Shown here: positions 16,601 through 25,625 of the stretch, one piece after another
How positions within the stretch are numbered: the first letter of the stretch is position 1
Layout of the letters: each line of letters opens with the position of its first letter
Source of the DNA: CAUZIR01 sp034421295
GTDB lineage: Bacteria > Chloroflexota > Dehalococcoidia > Lucifugimonadales > UBA2962
Reading direction: 5' to 3'
DNA: 64,000 nt
Assembly (NCBI GenBank): GCA_034421295.1
Contig: DAOUKM010000019.1
Coordinates: 325,572-389,571, forward strand
Notes under the pieces: generated by a model
Seen by the model: only the letters and a program-made list of their open reading frames with translations
Told to the model about the DNA's origin: nothing
Databases searched by the model: none
Position numbers and translations under genes: made by a program

Positions 16601-17707
16601 GTGCTAGAGCGATTCAAAGTTCCCCTAGAGGATCAGGTAAGGATCGACCACGAGGCCCTCAGGCAGACCGTGGCGGCCGTCTTCGAGAAGATGGGCTGTC
16701 CGCCGGATGACGCCGCGGAGGGCGCGAACACCCTGGTTCAGACCGACCTGCGCGGTGTGGAGACCCACGGCGTTTCCAACATGCTTCGCTACTACGTCGA
16801 GGAGTTCCAGTCCGGCAAGCTAAACCCCGCACCGAACGTCAAGGTCATCAGAGAGACGCCCGGTACCGTCAGCCTTGATGGCGATCGCGGTCTCGGCGTG
16901 ATCGTTGCGCCCGGAGCGATGAGGAGGGCGATCGCCAAGGCACGCGATGTGGGTGTCGGCATCGCAGTAATGCAAAACAGCGGCCACATGGGCGCCGTGG
17001 GTCATCATGCGATGCTGGCCGCACAGGAGAACATGGTCGGCATGGCCACCACCTCCGGAGGGGCCGGCACGAGAGTGTTCGTGCTGCCCACGTTCGCCGC
17101 CGAGCCCAGGCTCGGGACCAACCCCATATCCATCGCCGCGCCAGCTCGCACCGAGCCACACCTTCTCTTCGACGCGGCCACCACGGCGATCGCAGGGAAC
17201 AAGATCTACCTGGCCGAGCGGGTTGGAGCGCTCCTGGACCCGGGCTGGATAGCCACGATGGACGGTACTCCGGTCATGGAACCGCAGGTGTCCCCGGGTA
17301 GGGGGAACTACTGGCAGCTGCCGCTTGGCGGCATTCGGGAACAGGGCTCACACAAGGGCTACGGACTGGCGATGATCCCGGAGGTGCTCGGGACCATGCT
17401 GTCTGGGGCGCGGCCCGCCATGTTGCCCGGAGACCGGCTGGCTCAGGACCACTACTTCGCCGCATACGATATAGCCGCGTTCACCGATGTGGACTGGTTC
17501 CTGGACACGATGGACGAGATGCTCAGGACACTGCGTATCACAAAGCCCGCGGAGGGACATGAGCGCGTGCTCTATCCGGGCCTGTCCGAGCACGAGGAGG
17601 AGGTTGAGCGCCGCGCCGGGGGGATCCCGCTGCACTCCGAGGTCATCGAGTGGTTCGACCACATCACGGCCGAACTCGAGATCCCGCAACTCGCCCGGCT
17701 CGGCTAG
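16601..17707 (+). CDS. Ldh2/malate-type NAD(P)-dependent dehydrogenase
   Basis: Member of the YlbC/ComC/DlgD family (not the Rossmann-fold lactate dehydrogenases), which reduces 2-oxo acids, ureidoglycolate-like or sugar-derived 2-keto acids. Of its 368 residues, diagnostic parts are LRGVETHGVSNMLRYY (catalytic His), QNSGHMGAVGHHAMLAA, RLGTNPISIAAPA and GSHKGYGLAM. It starts with GTG. The exact substrate is not readable. Co-transcription with the SelA-like gene suggests use of a product of that lyase (inference). Confidence 0.85.
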   Translation: MLERFKVPLEDQVRIDHEALRQTVAAVFEKMGCPPDDAAEGANTLVQTDLRGVETHGVSNMLRYYVEEFQSGKLNPAPNVKVIRETPGTVSLDGDRGLGVIVAPGAMRRAIAKARDVGVGIAVMQNSGHMGAVGHHAMLAAQENMVGMATTSGGAGTRVFVLPTFAAEPRLGTNPISIAAPARTEPHLLFDAATTAIAGNKIYLAERVGALLDPGWIATMDGTPVMEPQVSPGRGNYWQLPLGGIREQGSHKGYGLAMIPEVLGTMLSGARPAMLPGDRLAQDHYFAAYDIAAFTDVDWFLDTMDEMLRTLRITKPAEGHERVLYPGLSEHEEEVERRAGGIPLHSEVIEWFDHITAELEIPQLARLG

Positions 17708-17735
17708 GGTCGCCCCGGGCCGCCTTTCAGGCCGA

Positions 17736-19136
17736 TCAGACTATGGGCGCGCGGGCCGGCCGGCCGGCATTTAGGCCGTCCTGGAACTGACCGTCTCGCA
17801 CTACCGGGTCGCCGTTTACCAGGACGTGGACGATCCCGCCGGACGGCAGGGTGGGCGCCTGGTAGGTCGCGTTGTCTCTGACCTCGGCCGGGTCGAAAAC
17901 GACCAGGTCGGCATCGGCGCCAACCTTGATTCGGCCTTTTCTTAGGAACATGGGGGCACGTCGCTCAAGTATCCTGGCCGGCATGAGGGAGGACTTGCGT
18001 ATCGCCTCCATGAGCGTCAGTGTTCTGCGCTCCCTGGCGAACAGGCCTAGAACGCGGGAGTAGGTGCCTGCGGTCCTGGGATGCCCGGCTCCATCCATGA
18101 CCCAGCCGTCGCTGGCCATAGCGGTCAGGGGGCTCGCAACCGCCCTGTCCATCGAGTCCTCGGGGATCGAATGGATCACGACCATGCCGCCCTGGGCCCT
18201 GTATTTGTCAAATAGCTGTTCGTTTAGGACCTCGCCCGTTGCGGGCCAGAGCAGTTCGCCGTAGCTCACACCCGTCATGCGCTGCCAGCCGGGGTCGAAC
18301 AGGGCTGAATCGATCTGAGTCATGCCGGCTGTGTACGGGTAGCACTCGGTGGTAATGTCCATACCTCCGCCCGCGGCCCCGCCGACCATTTCCAGCAATC
18401 GTGGCGTCGTCGCTTGCCCGACGCTGGAGATGTGGCATATGTGAAGCGGCGCACCGGTGACCGCAGCGGCGGCGATAACCTCCTGCAGGCCTTCGACCGC
18501 GCCGACCCTTGGAAGGTCGGCCGGAGGATCACCCATGCCCCTTATGTGAACCACGCACGGGGCCCCGAATCTGGCGGCCACCTCGAAGGCGTCCATCACC
18601 TCCGACCTGGAGGCGCCCGGCGTGTACTGAAGACCGAAGCCCACCCCGAGACCACCCCTCTCCAGACCCCTCTCGATCAGGCGCGTGATCTGGATGACCT
18701 CCTGGTCTGCGGCCCGCCGGTGCGCTGCGTCCCCGATCGGCACCAGCCCGCTTCCCGCGTCGTCCAGAACCGCCATGCGGGCCGGCACATGGCCCGAGCT
18801 AGCGCCGTAGTTGATTGCGCACCGGCCCAGTCTGGCGTCGTACCAGGCGTCTACATCTGCTGTGCCGATCTCCAGTTCCAGAGCGGTTGTAACCCCGTCC
18901 AGGGCCTGGAGGCGGTAGTTCTCAGCGTCCTGGCCGTGGGCGTGCAGGTCTATGAAGCCCGGGGCGACGACCAGACCCGTCACGTCGATCTCCTCGGCGC
19001 CCCGAATGTTGCGGCCCCAGATCTTTTCCACCGCGCGGATTCGGTCCCGTGAGATGCCCAGGTCGCGCTGGGCATCCATCCCGGACTCCGGGTCGATGAC
19101 CCTGCCGCCGCGAAGGACTATCTCGTGTTCCGGCAT
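17736..19136 (-). CDS. N-acyl-D-amino-acid deacylase family amidohydrolase
   Basis: A 466-residue amidohydrolase-superfamily protein. Typical D-aminoacylase elements are VVAPGFIDLHAHGQD (HxH), GVTTALELEIG, GLGVGFGLQYTPGAS, CVVHIRG and LHICHISSVG (metal His), TECYPYTAGMT and DGAGHPRTAGTYSRVLG. It ends with the small beta-sandwich segment IKVGADADLVVFDP. The family also includes dihydroorotase-like and N-acyl-D-glutamate deacylases, so the substrate is open. It lies 41 bases downstream of the PAP2 gene and is convergent with the Ldh2 gene. Confidence 0.85.
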   Translation of the reverse strand: MPEHEIVLRGGRVIDPESGMDAQRDLGISRDRIRAVEKIWGRNIRGAEEIDVTGLVVAPGFIDLHAHGQDAENYRLQALDGVTTALELEIGTADVDAWYDARLGRCAINYGASSGHVPARMAVLDDAGSGLVPIGDAAHRRAADQEVIQITRLIERGLERGGLGVGFGLQYTPGASRSEVMDAFEVAARFGAPCVVHIRGMGDPPADLPRVGAVEGLQEVIAAAAVTGAPLHICHISSVGQATTPRLLEMVGGAAGGGMDITTECYPYTAGMTQIDSALFDPGWQRMTGVSYGELLWPATGEVLNEQLFDKYRAQGGMVVIHSIPEDSMDRAVASPLTAMASDGWVMDGAGHPRTAGTYSRVLGLFARERRTLTLMEAIRKSSLMPARILERRAPMFLRKGRIKVGADADLVVFDPAEVRDNATYQAPTLPSGGIVHVLVNGDPVVRDGQFQDGLNAGRPARAPIV

Positions 19137-19177
19137 AGGCTTGTGTCCTCCAGGGGCCCCAGGAATTCGCTTCGCGG

Positions 19178-19777
19178 CTAGGCTAGATGAAATATCCGGG
19201 CGGTCTTGACGAACCAGGTGGGGACCGGCTCGACGACCTTGCGGAGCTGGTAGGTCAGCACGGCGATCACCACCCCGATCAGCGCTCCGGCGATCACGTC
19301 GGTTGGATAATGTACTCCGGCGAAGACCCGGCTAAAGCCCAGGACCGCACCCAGTGCGAACATGGCCGTCCCGAGCTTTCGATTGGCCCCGAAGACACCG
19401 GCGGCTATGCCGAACACGGCGGCAACCGAGTTGGATGGAAACGAGAAATCGGTGGGCCTGTAGAACAAGAGGTTGACCTCGTAGTCCAGGAACGGCCGGG
19501 CCCTCTCGGTCGCCAGGCTGACCTCCTGCACAGCCCAGCTGGTGAACCCCATGGCGGCAAGCGCTACGAAGACGCTGATCTGGTAGCGATACCGGGTGGC
19601 CCTGTCGCGCCCTGCGAACCACAGCCCGACCAGCGCAAGGGCCAGCGAGACGGGTATCAGATAGTCGCTGACCAGCCACTCGATCAATCGGTCCAGCAAC
19701 CCCCATCTGCCCACCAGACCGTTGATCCACAGGAAGGCGTCTACGTCCCAGTGGCCTATCGGACCCTTGATGATCAA
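19178..19777 (-). CDS. PAP2-family membrane phosphatase
   Basis: Integral membrane phosphatase of 199 residues with about five to six hydrophobic segments. The tripartite acid phosphatase signature is visible: ATERARPF (KxxxxxxRP-like, first Lys not conserved), FPSNSVA (PSGH-like; His is replaced by Ser) and SRVFAGVHYPTDVIAG (SRxxxxxHxxxD). The family dephosphorylates undecaprenyl diphosphate or phosphatidic acid. Loss of the motif-2 His may affect activity. It follows the upstream membrane protein by only 4 bases. Confidence 0.75.
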   Translation of the reverse strand: MIIKGPIGHWDVDAFLWINGLVGRWGLLDRLIEWLVSDYLIPVSLALALVGLWFAGRDRATRYRYQISVFVALAAMGFTSWAVQEVSLATERARPFLDYEVNLLFYRPTDFSFPSNSVAAVFGIAAGVFGANRKLGTAMFALGAVLGFSRVFAGVHYPTDVIAGALIGVVIAVLTYQLRKVVEPVPTWFVKTARIFHLA

Positions 19778-19781
19778 CGCT

Positions 19782-20282
19782 CTAGCTCCGCCTGATCCAG
19801 GCGATCAGTCGGCCCCCGACCAGGAAGAGCAGTCCAAACCTGACGTCGGAGAAGAATCCGAGCAACTTCGCCGGAGAGCCGTCCCACCAGGCCGGCAGGC
19901 ATCGCCTGACCGCCTCGAAGTAGTTGGTCTTCCTCAGGGCCTCAAGGCCCTCGTCTGCGGAGGGCTCGCCGCGCCGCATGCGAGCGTGCACCAGCGAAGA
20001 CAGGCTCAGGGTTGCGATCACGGCTAGGGCTGCACCGCCGAAGAAGCCGACCCCCTGGAGGTTGGCGTCCAGGCCGCCGTGGATGTCGTTGATGTTGCGC
20101 TCTTCCGACATGAAGAACCACAGGATGGAGCCGACGGTGAGAGCGAGCCCCAGGGCGCGCGCCGCCAGCGTGTGCCTGACTAGCAGCAGGCCGTCGAACC
20201 GTCCGAAGGAAGCGCCCACCTGTATCGCCCCGATCGAGGCCCAGAAAACGAATATCAGGTAGTCCGCTAAGAAGGGACTCAT
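19782..20282 (-). CDS. Membrane protein of unknown function
   Basis: A 166-residue protein beginning MSPFLADYLIFVFWASIGAI, with hydrophobic segments at about 7-25, 43-65 and 78-98 and a possible one near the C-terminus. A conserved-looking soluble stretch (LRKTNYFEAVRRCLPAWWDG) precedes the end. The ATG at 20282 is chosen because the longer reading overlaps ilvE. No family was recognised. It sits between ilvE and the PAP2 gene in tight spacing, suggesting shared expression. Confidence 0.6.
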   Translation of the reverse strand: MSPFLADYLIFVFWASIGAIQVGASFGRFDGLLLVRHTLAARALGLALTVGSILWFFMSEERNINDIHGGLDANLQGVGFFGGAALAVIATLSLSSLVHARMRRGEPSADEGLEALRKTNYFEAVRRCLPAWWDGSPAKLLGFFSDVRFGLLFLVGGRLIAWIRRS

Positions 20283-20292
20283 CGACGCGAAG

Positions 20293-21225
20293 CTATGCGG
20301 GCTCCTGGGTGATCGGGTGACACCAGTGCAGGTACTTATCGTGATTGCCGCGTACGGCACGTGAGTATATCGATCGCAGTTCGGCCGTCACCGGCCCCAC
20401 CTCCCCGGATCCTACCGGGCGGCTGTCGACGCTGCCCACCGGGGTAATGTGGGCGGCCGTACCGGTCAGGAATAACTCGTCCGCCAGATACAGCTCGCTG
20501 CGCCTGATCCGCCTCTCTACCACCTTCATACCCAGCTCCTCAGCGGCCAGGGTCCAGGCGCAGTCTCGCGTGATGCCCACAAGGTTGTTATCCGCCACCA
20601 GAGGGGTATGGAGCGTTCCGCCGGAGACCATGAACAGGTTCTCTCCGGTCCCCTCCGAGACGCCTCCGTCCTGGTTGAGCATGATCGCTTCGTCAAAGCC
20701 CGCCAGGACCGCTTCGGTCTTTGCCAGAATGCTGTTGACGTAGTGGCCGGAGATCTTGACCCTGGGAGGGATCGTTGCGTCGTCGATGCGACGCCACGAG
20801 GAGGTACAGCACTTTATGGCCCCTTCGGAGTCGATGTAGGAGCCGAACGGCACGATGATCAACGTGAAGTCGCTCGCGATCTCGTGCAGCTTGAGATTCG
20901 CTACGAGTTCATCGCTCTTGTAGACCAGGGGCCGGATGTAGACATCCTGACGGTGCCCGCTGCTCCGGATGAGATCGTCCGTGATCGAGCAGAGATCGTC
21001 CGCCGTATAGGGGATGTCCATCATCATCATCCGGCACCCCTGGAGCAGGCGCTCGTAATGCTCGCGCATGCGGAACACATACATGGTGTCCCTCTCTGCG
21101 TTCCAGTTGCCGCGGATGCCCTCGAAGACGGCGGTGCCGTAGTGGAGCGCGTGGGTCATCACGCCGACCTTGGCCTGCTCGATCGGCACTATGCTGCCCC
21201 TGAAGAAGGCTAGGGATCTATTCAT
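20293..21225 (-). CDS. ilvE: Branched-chain amino acid aminotransferase
   Basis: PLP-dependent fold type IV aminotransferase for Leu, Ile and Val. The 310 residues include VGVMTHALHYGTAVFEGIRG, YIRPLVYKS, the PLP Lys in KISGHYVNSILAKTEA, EAIMLNQDGGVSEGTGENLF and LFLTGTAAHITPV. The start at ATG 21225 gives the canonical length, with AGGGAG upstream. A TATAAT box on the minus strand lies at 21296-21301, so it may have its own promoter within the pheS-to-PAP2 gene run. Confidence 0.95.
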   Translation of the reverse strand: MNRSLAFFRGSIVPIEQAKVGVMTHALHYGTAVFEGIRGNWNAERDTMYVFRMREHYERLLQGCRMMMMDIPYTADDLCSITDDLIRSSGHRQDVYIRPLVYKSDELVANLKLHEIASDFTLIIVPFGSYIDSEGAIKCCTSSWRRIDDATIPPRVKISGHYVNSILAKTEAVLAGFDEAIMLNQDGGVSEGTGENLFMVSGGTLHTPLVADNNLVGITRDCAWTLAAEELGMKVVERRIRRSELYLADELFLTGTAAHITPVGSVDSRPVGSGEVGPVTAELRSIYSRAVRGNHDKYLHWCHPITQEPA

Positions 21226-21295
21226 CGTTCTCCCTGAGCGGCTTCGGCTCGCTTCCGCACCCTGCTGTCGTAACTGCCGGTGCTGACCGTCAGCA

Positions 21296-21301
21296 ATTAT
21301 A
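21296..21301 (-). promoter_or_regulatory. -10 box upstream of ilvE
   Basis: A perfect TATAAT on the minus strand in the gap between the preceding unknown gene and ilvE. No recognisable -35 lies at the proper distance. A short inverted repeat (CTGAC-G-GTCAG) follows in the leader. Confidence 0.4.
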
Positions 21302-21310
21302 GCGACGCAT

Positions 21311-21856
21311 CTATTCGTCTTCCGCGCCGCCGCCGTTGGACGTCTGTGTTTCCTGGGTGCCTGCCTCGGCTGCGGCAATGCCCTGCGCATCCGCCTGTGA
21401 GGCGTCGTCGGCAGGCCCTTCCTCCTCGGCTTCGGGCTCGGGCGGAACAATGCTGCCGATCGAGTAGGATTCCATGTTCTGCAGAAGCCGTTCTACCACG
21501 GAGGGTGAAAGGTTGCGAGGGTATGCGCTCATGGTCCATCTGCGCCTGAGTTCGGCGCTGATCTCGCCAGCGCTCATCGGCTCGTTGCGGCCGGCCAGAA
21601 TCACCCGGAAGACAGCCTCCTTAAGGGGAGTGTCAGGTAGAAGGTAATCGGCCTCCTCGGACTGGCCGGCGATCTGGTCGATGAGCAGTTCCGGGTCGGC
21701 GGTCGCCGCCTCCTCGATCGTGTCGTGTTGCTGAGTAAGGTAGTTTCGCCGGTCCGATATGAGCAATGAGACGGAGCTGCTCCCTTCGGCATCGATGCTG
21801 ACGTAGTAGCGAATTGGAGCCGCCGTATTGGCATCTTTGGCTTTGCTTGTGGTCAT
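21311..21856 (-). CDS. Unknown protein with acidic, low-complexity tail
   Basis: A 181-residue protein not recognised as a named family. Residues 15-35 (IRYYVSIDAEGSSSVSLLIS) look beta-rich. Residues 75-125 (TPLKEAVFRVILAGRNEP, then AGEISAELRRRW, then SPSVVERLLQNM) look like a winged-helix or HARE-HTH-type helical module. From about residue 137 the sequence is Glu/Asp/Ala/Gln-rich and probably disordered. It lies 29 bases downstream of moeA in the same direction. Function is not assigned. Confidence 0.6.
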   Translation of the reverse strand: MTTSKAKDANTAAPIRYYVSIDAEGSSSVSLLISDRRNYLTQQHDTIEEAATADPELLIDQIAGQSEEADYLLPDTPLKEAVFRVILAGRNEPMSAGEISAELRRRWTMSAYPRNLSPSVVERLLQNMESYSIGSIVPPEPEAEEEGPADDASQADAQGIAAAEAGTQETQTSNGGGAEDE

Positions 21857-21885
21857 CTGATGCTCGTCTCCCCAAACGTTCTATA

Positions 21886-23193
21886 TCAAAATACTTCCGG
21901 CGGCCACCTGACCATTAGCACGTCTACCACGTCTCCGGCCTGCTTTAGCGCAACATCCTCGGGGCAGATCGCCAGGCCGTTGGCTGCGGCCATCGACGTC
22001 AGCAGGTTGGAACTCTGGTCGCCGGTCAACGAAGCATAGTACCTGCCATCTCGTTTGGTCACCACCGCGCGGGCATAGACCCTTCTGCCATCGTTGTTGT
22101 GGATGGGGTCGGTCAGGACCGCGCGCACCGTCGGCCTCGTGGCCGACTGGCGGCCGAGCATCTTTGCTATGGCCATGCGGCCGAACTGTTCAAAGGCCAC
22201 CAGGGCGCTGACCGGGTTGCCGGGCAGGCCCAGGTGAGGCACCGTCCGCCCGGACCCGTCGCTGGCGCTCAGGAGCCCGAAGGCCAGCGGCTTTGCCGGG
22301 CGCATGCGCACCGACCAGAACTGCATCGACCCGCGCTTGGTCAGAACGTCCTTGACCATGTCGAAGTCGCCCTTGGAGACGCCCGCCGAGGTGATCAGCA
22401 TATCGGAGTCGATGCCCTCGTCGATCTTTGCGTTGACCGACTCGAGATCGTCTCGCGCCGTTCCTATCTGCCGCGGTATACCCCCCGCCTCCATCACCGC
22501 CGCCGCTACCCCGGCGCTGTTGGAGTCGTATATCCGGCCCTGCGGGAGGGGGAGTCCGGGCTCAACCAGCTCGTCTCCCGTCGACAGTACCGTTACAACC
22601 GGCCGGCGGTGGACGCTTACGGTCGCGTGACCCAGGCTGGCCAGCAAGCCGACCTGGGACGGTCCGATCACAGCGCCCGTTCTCAGTACCGTTTGTCCCC
22701 GGGAGAGGTCTCGTCCCGCCTGCCGCACGTTGGAGCCCGGACCTGCCGGGTGACTGACCGAGATCTCGTTGAGGGGGCGCGCCTTGAGCCTGCGTTCGAC
22801 CTCGTCGGTTTCCTCAAACGGAACCACCGCGTCCGCACCCGGGGGCACCGGGGCTCCCGTCATGATTCGTATCGCTGTTCCGGGCCCGACGCGGGTGGTG
22901 GGCAGTTCTCCGGCGGCCAGCCTGTCCACTACACGTAAAGTCACGGGCGCTTGTGGAGCGGCCCCGGAGACGCTTTGCGATTCAACCGCGTACCCGTCCA
23001 TGGCCGAATTGTCCATTGGAGGCACATCAAGATGGCTGACAACGTCCTCGCTGATGACCATGCCGCTGGCCTCGGCGATCGGCACCCTGACGGGCTCGAG
23101 CGGTTCAAAAAACGACAGTATGCGTTCCAGGGCATCCTCCACGGTGAGCATGGCTTCGGTGTGAGAGTGGCGGTGCTCCGCGTGGCTTGTCAT
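21886..23193 (-). CDS. moeA: Molybdopterin molybdenumtransferase
   Basis: Inserts molybdenum into molybdopterin. The 435-residue protein has the MoeA layout: the N-terminal VEDALERILSFFEPLEPVRV, PPMDNSAMDGYAV, GTAIRIMTGAPVPPGADAVV, VTVLSTGDELVEPGLPLPQG with YDSN, TSAGVSKGDFDMVK and HLGLPGNPVSALVAFEQF. The start ATG overlaps the pheT stop (ATGA). A Moco-dependent sulfite-oxidase-like protein and an Fdh/NuoG-like protein elsewhere in the window are possible clients. Confidence 0.93.
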   Translation of the reverse strand: MTSHAEHRHSHTEAMLTVEDALERILSFFEPLEPVRVPIAEASGMVISEDVVSHLDVPPMDNSAMDGYAVESQSVSGAAPQAPVTLRVVDRLAAGELPTTRVGPGTAIRIMTGAPVPPGADAVVPFEETDEVERRLKARPLNEISVSHPAGPGSNVRQAGRDLSRGQTVLRTGAVIGPSQVGLLASLGHATVSVHRRPVVTVLSTGDELVEPGLPLPQGRIYDSNSAGVAAAVMEAGGIPRQIGTARDDLESVNAKIDEGIDSDMLITSAGVSKGDFDMVKDVLTKRGSMQFWSVRMRPAKPLAFGLLSASDGSGRTVPHLGLPGNPVSALVAFEQFGRMAIAKMLGRQSATRPTVRAVLTDPIHNNDGRRVYARAVVTKRDGRYYASLTGDQSSNLLTSMAAANGLAICPEDVALKQAGDVVDVLMVRWPPEVF

Positions 23194-25613
23194 GTGCGCA
23201 GCTCGGCGCCCACCGCCCGCTGAATCCGGCGCAGCAGGTCCTCGATGACACGGGTAACCTGCGACGAGGTCAGGGTGCCCTTATCGGACTGAAGGACCAG
23301 GCCGAATGCGATCGACTTTTTGCCGTCAGGTACGCCTTCGCCGGTGTAGACGTCGCGCGCAGTAGCGGCCTTGACCAGCTTGTGCTCGGCCAGGATTCCC
23401 CGGATACGTTCTGCCGAAACGTCGGCGTCGACCACCAGAGCGAGGTCGCGGATCGATTCGGGATAACGGCTGAACGGTCGGTATCGCGCCTCTGCCAGTG
23501 GCATCGCGTGTAGCACGGAGGAGAGTTCGATTTCGGCCAGCGCGACCGTGGTTCCGTCTATGTCAAATGCGCTGAGGACAGAGGGGTCGATCTCTCCCAG
23601 CGTGCCCGCTCTGTGTCCGTCGATAACGATGGCAGCTGCCCTGCCCGGGCTGAGGGCCGGGTCGTCCACGGGCGCAAGCGAAGGCTCTATGCCCAGACGC
23701 TGAAGCGTGTCTACCACGACCCCCTTGGCGTCAAAAAAGTCCATGCCCGACCCTTCGTCGGACCCGTGCCACCAGTGCGGATATCGCCTCCCGCAGAAGG
23801 CGACTGTCAGCATCTCTCGCTCCTGCGGCAGATCTCCCGTCTTTGAGCCGTTGGGCAGGAAGATGCGTCCCAGTTCGAACAGGCGCAGTCCCTCCTCCCC
23901 TACCAGCCGCCTGTTCTCGGACACGGTTTGGAGCATGCTGGCCCTAAGGGTTGTACGCAGGTAGCGAAGCTCCTCGTTCATGGGATTGGCGAGGCTGAGC
24001 GAGTCCCCCCTCCACTCTCCGACGGCCTGCAGGCTGTCTTCGGACACCACGTTGTAGGTGATGATCTCCCGCATGCCCGCCGCGACCAGCATGTCCCTGA
24101 TCCGCTCCTTGAGTTCCCACGTGGGCCTCGGTCGCTGATGGGGTATCGGCGAAGAGAGCATGGTCACCGGCATCTCGTCGTAGCCGATCACGCGGGCAAC
24201 TTCCTCGACTAGGTCGTCCTCGATCGTCACGTCTGACCGCCAGTACGGCGGGCTAACCGTGACCGACGAGACCGCATCCACCGTCGCCTCAAAGCCCAGG
24301 GAGGACAGGACCTCGGTGGCCCTGGAGATTGGTATGTCGGAGCCGAGGACCTGCTTGAGTCTTGCCTGGGAAAGGGAGACGGCCGGGGTCTCGGCGGGGT
24401 GGGGGTGAACGTCGATGATCCCGCGGGCGACAGACCCTCCGGTGACCTCGGCGATCAGGCGCGTGGCACGGCGCAGGCCGATCTCGGCCAGCTCCGGCCT
24501 CAGGCCGCGCTCAAACCTGTAGGCGGCACCGGTGCTCAGCGGAAGGTCGGCGCTCGTGCGTCTGGTGTTTACCGGATCGAAGTTGGCCGACTCGAGCAGG
24601 ATGCGGGTGGTGGACTCGGAGACCTCGGTGTTGGCGCCCCCCATTACCCCGGCCAGGCCCACCGCGCCGGAGGGGTCGGCGATTACCAGCATCGGCGGTC
24701 GCAGCTCGCGGTCCTGGCCGTCCAGGGTGCGCAACACCTCCGCCGGCCTTGCCTGCCTGACGATTATGGTCCCGTCCTTTACGAGGTCGAAGTCGAATGC
24801 GTGCAGTGGCTGGTTGAGTTCCAGCATCACGAAGTTGGTAACGTCTACGACGTTGTTGATGGGGCGCTGGCCACCCCTGACAAGGGCCTCCTGCAGCCAG
24901 GCCGGAGAGGGACCGACGGTCACGTCCTCGATCAGCGAGGCCGTGTACCGGTGGCACAGGCCCGCATCCTCTATGGTGACGCTTGCCCGCCCCTCGATGG
25001 GCTCGGAGCCTTCCCTGTAGTCTAGGCGCGGCTCGTCCACCTTTCGGTCCGTCAGAGCGGCCACCTCCCGAGCGACGCCGAGCACCGAGAGGCAATCGGC
25101 CCGGTTCGGGGTGACCGAGACGTCGAGGAGCACATCGCCGACTATGTCGACGAGAGGCTTTCCTATGGAGGCCCGCTCGTCCAGAACCAGGATGCCCTCG
25201 TGGTCATCGCCCAGGCCGAGCTCCCTGACCGAACAGACCATGCCGCGCGACTCGAACCCGCGTATATTGGCGGGCCGCAGCGGCTCCTCGCGGCCGGAGT
25301 GGGTGTTAAAGAGGCGTGCCCCCAGCCGGGCAAAGGCGATCTTCTGACCAACGGCGACGTTTGGAGCCCCGCAGACGACCTTGGCGGTCTCGCCGTCTCC
25401 CAGATCCACCGTTGGAAGCCGCAGCCTGTCGGCGTTGGGGTGCGGCTCCAACCCGACGACCTCGCCGACAACCACAAGGTCCGGGTCCAGATGACCGCCG
25501 ATCCTCTGGAGGGACTCTACCTCGATGCCGGCCATGGTGAGCCGGTGGGCCAGCTCATCTGCAGGCACGTCGATGGCAACGTAGCGCCTAAGCCAGGATA
25601 GTGGGATCAACAT
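23190..25613 (-). CDS. pheT: Phenylalanine--tRNA ligase beta subunit
   Basis: Beta subunit of the heterotetrameric PheRS. The 807 residues show the N-terminal EMAP/tRNA-binding domain (VVVGEVVGLEPHPNADRL, VVCGAPNVAVGQKIAFARLG), B3/B4 and B5 domains (RPINNVVDVTNFVMLELNQP, DVHPHPAETPAVSLS), a core domain (IGYDEMPVTMLSSPIP) and a C-terminal ferredoxin-like anticodon-binding domain (YRPFSRYPESIRDLALVVD). It follows pheS by 12 bases and overlaps moeA by 4. Confidence 0.96.
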   Translation of the reverse strand: MLIPLSWLRRYVAIDVPADELAHRLTMAGIEVESLQRIGGHLDPDLVVVGEVVGLEPHPNADRLRLPTVDLGDGETAKVVCGAPNVAVGQKIAFARLGARLFNTHSGREEPLRPANIRGFESRGMVCSVRELGLGDDHEGILVLDERASIGKPLVDIVGDVLLDVSVTPNRADCLSVLGVAREVAALTDRKVDEPRLDYREGSEPIEGRASVTIEDAGLCHRYTASLIEDVTVGPSPAWLQEALVRGGQRPINNVVDVTNFVMLELNQPLHAFDFDLVKDGTIIVRQARPAEVLRTLDGQDRELRPPMLVIADPSGAVGLAGVMGGANTEVSESTTRILLESANFDPVNTRRTSADLPLSTGAAYRFERGLRPELAEIGLRRATRLIAEVTGGSVARGIIDVHPHPAETPAVSLSQARLKQVLGSDIPISRATEVLSSLGFEATVDAVSSVTVSPPYWRSDVTIEDDLVEEVARVIGYDEMPVTMLSSPIPHQRPRPTWELKERIRDMLVAAGMREIITYNVVSEDSLQAVGEWRGDSLSLANPMNEELRYLRTTLRASMLQTVSENRRLVGEEGLRLFELGRIFLPNGSKTGDLPQEREMLTVAFCGRRYPHWWHGSDEGSGMDFFDAKGVVVDTLQRLGIEPSLAPVDDPALSPGRAAAIVIDGHRAGTLGEIDPSVLSAFDIDGTTVALAEIELSSVLHAMPLAEARYRPFSRYPESIRDLALVVDADVSAERIRGILAEHKLVKAATARDVYTGEGVPDGKKSIAFGLVLQSDKGTLTSSQVTRVIEDLLRRIQRAVGAELRT

Positions 25614-25625
25614 CTGGAATAGATT

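Noticed and set aside
22099..22938. Long open frame on the plus strand opposite moeA.
   Set aside because: GC-rich antisense shadow of moeA, with Arg/Gly/His-rich composition and no domain.
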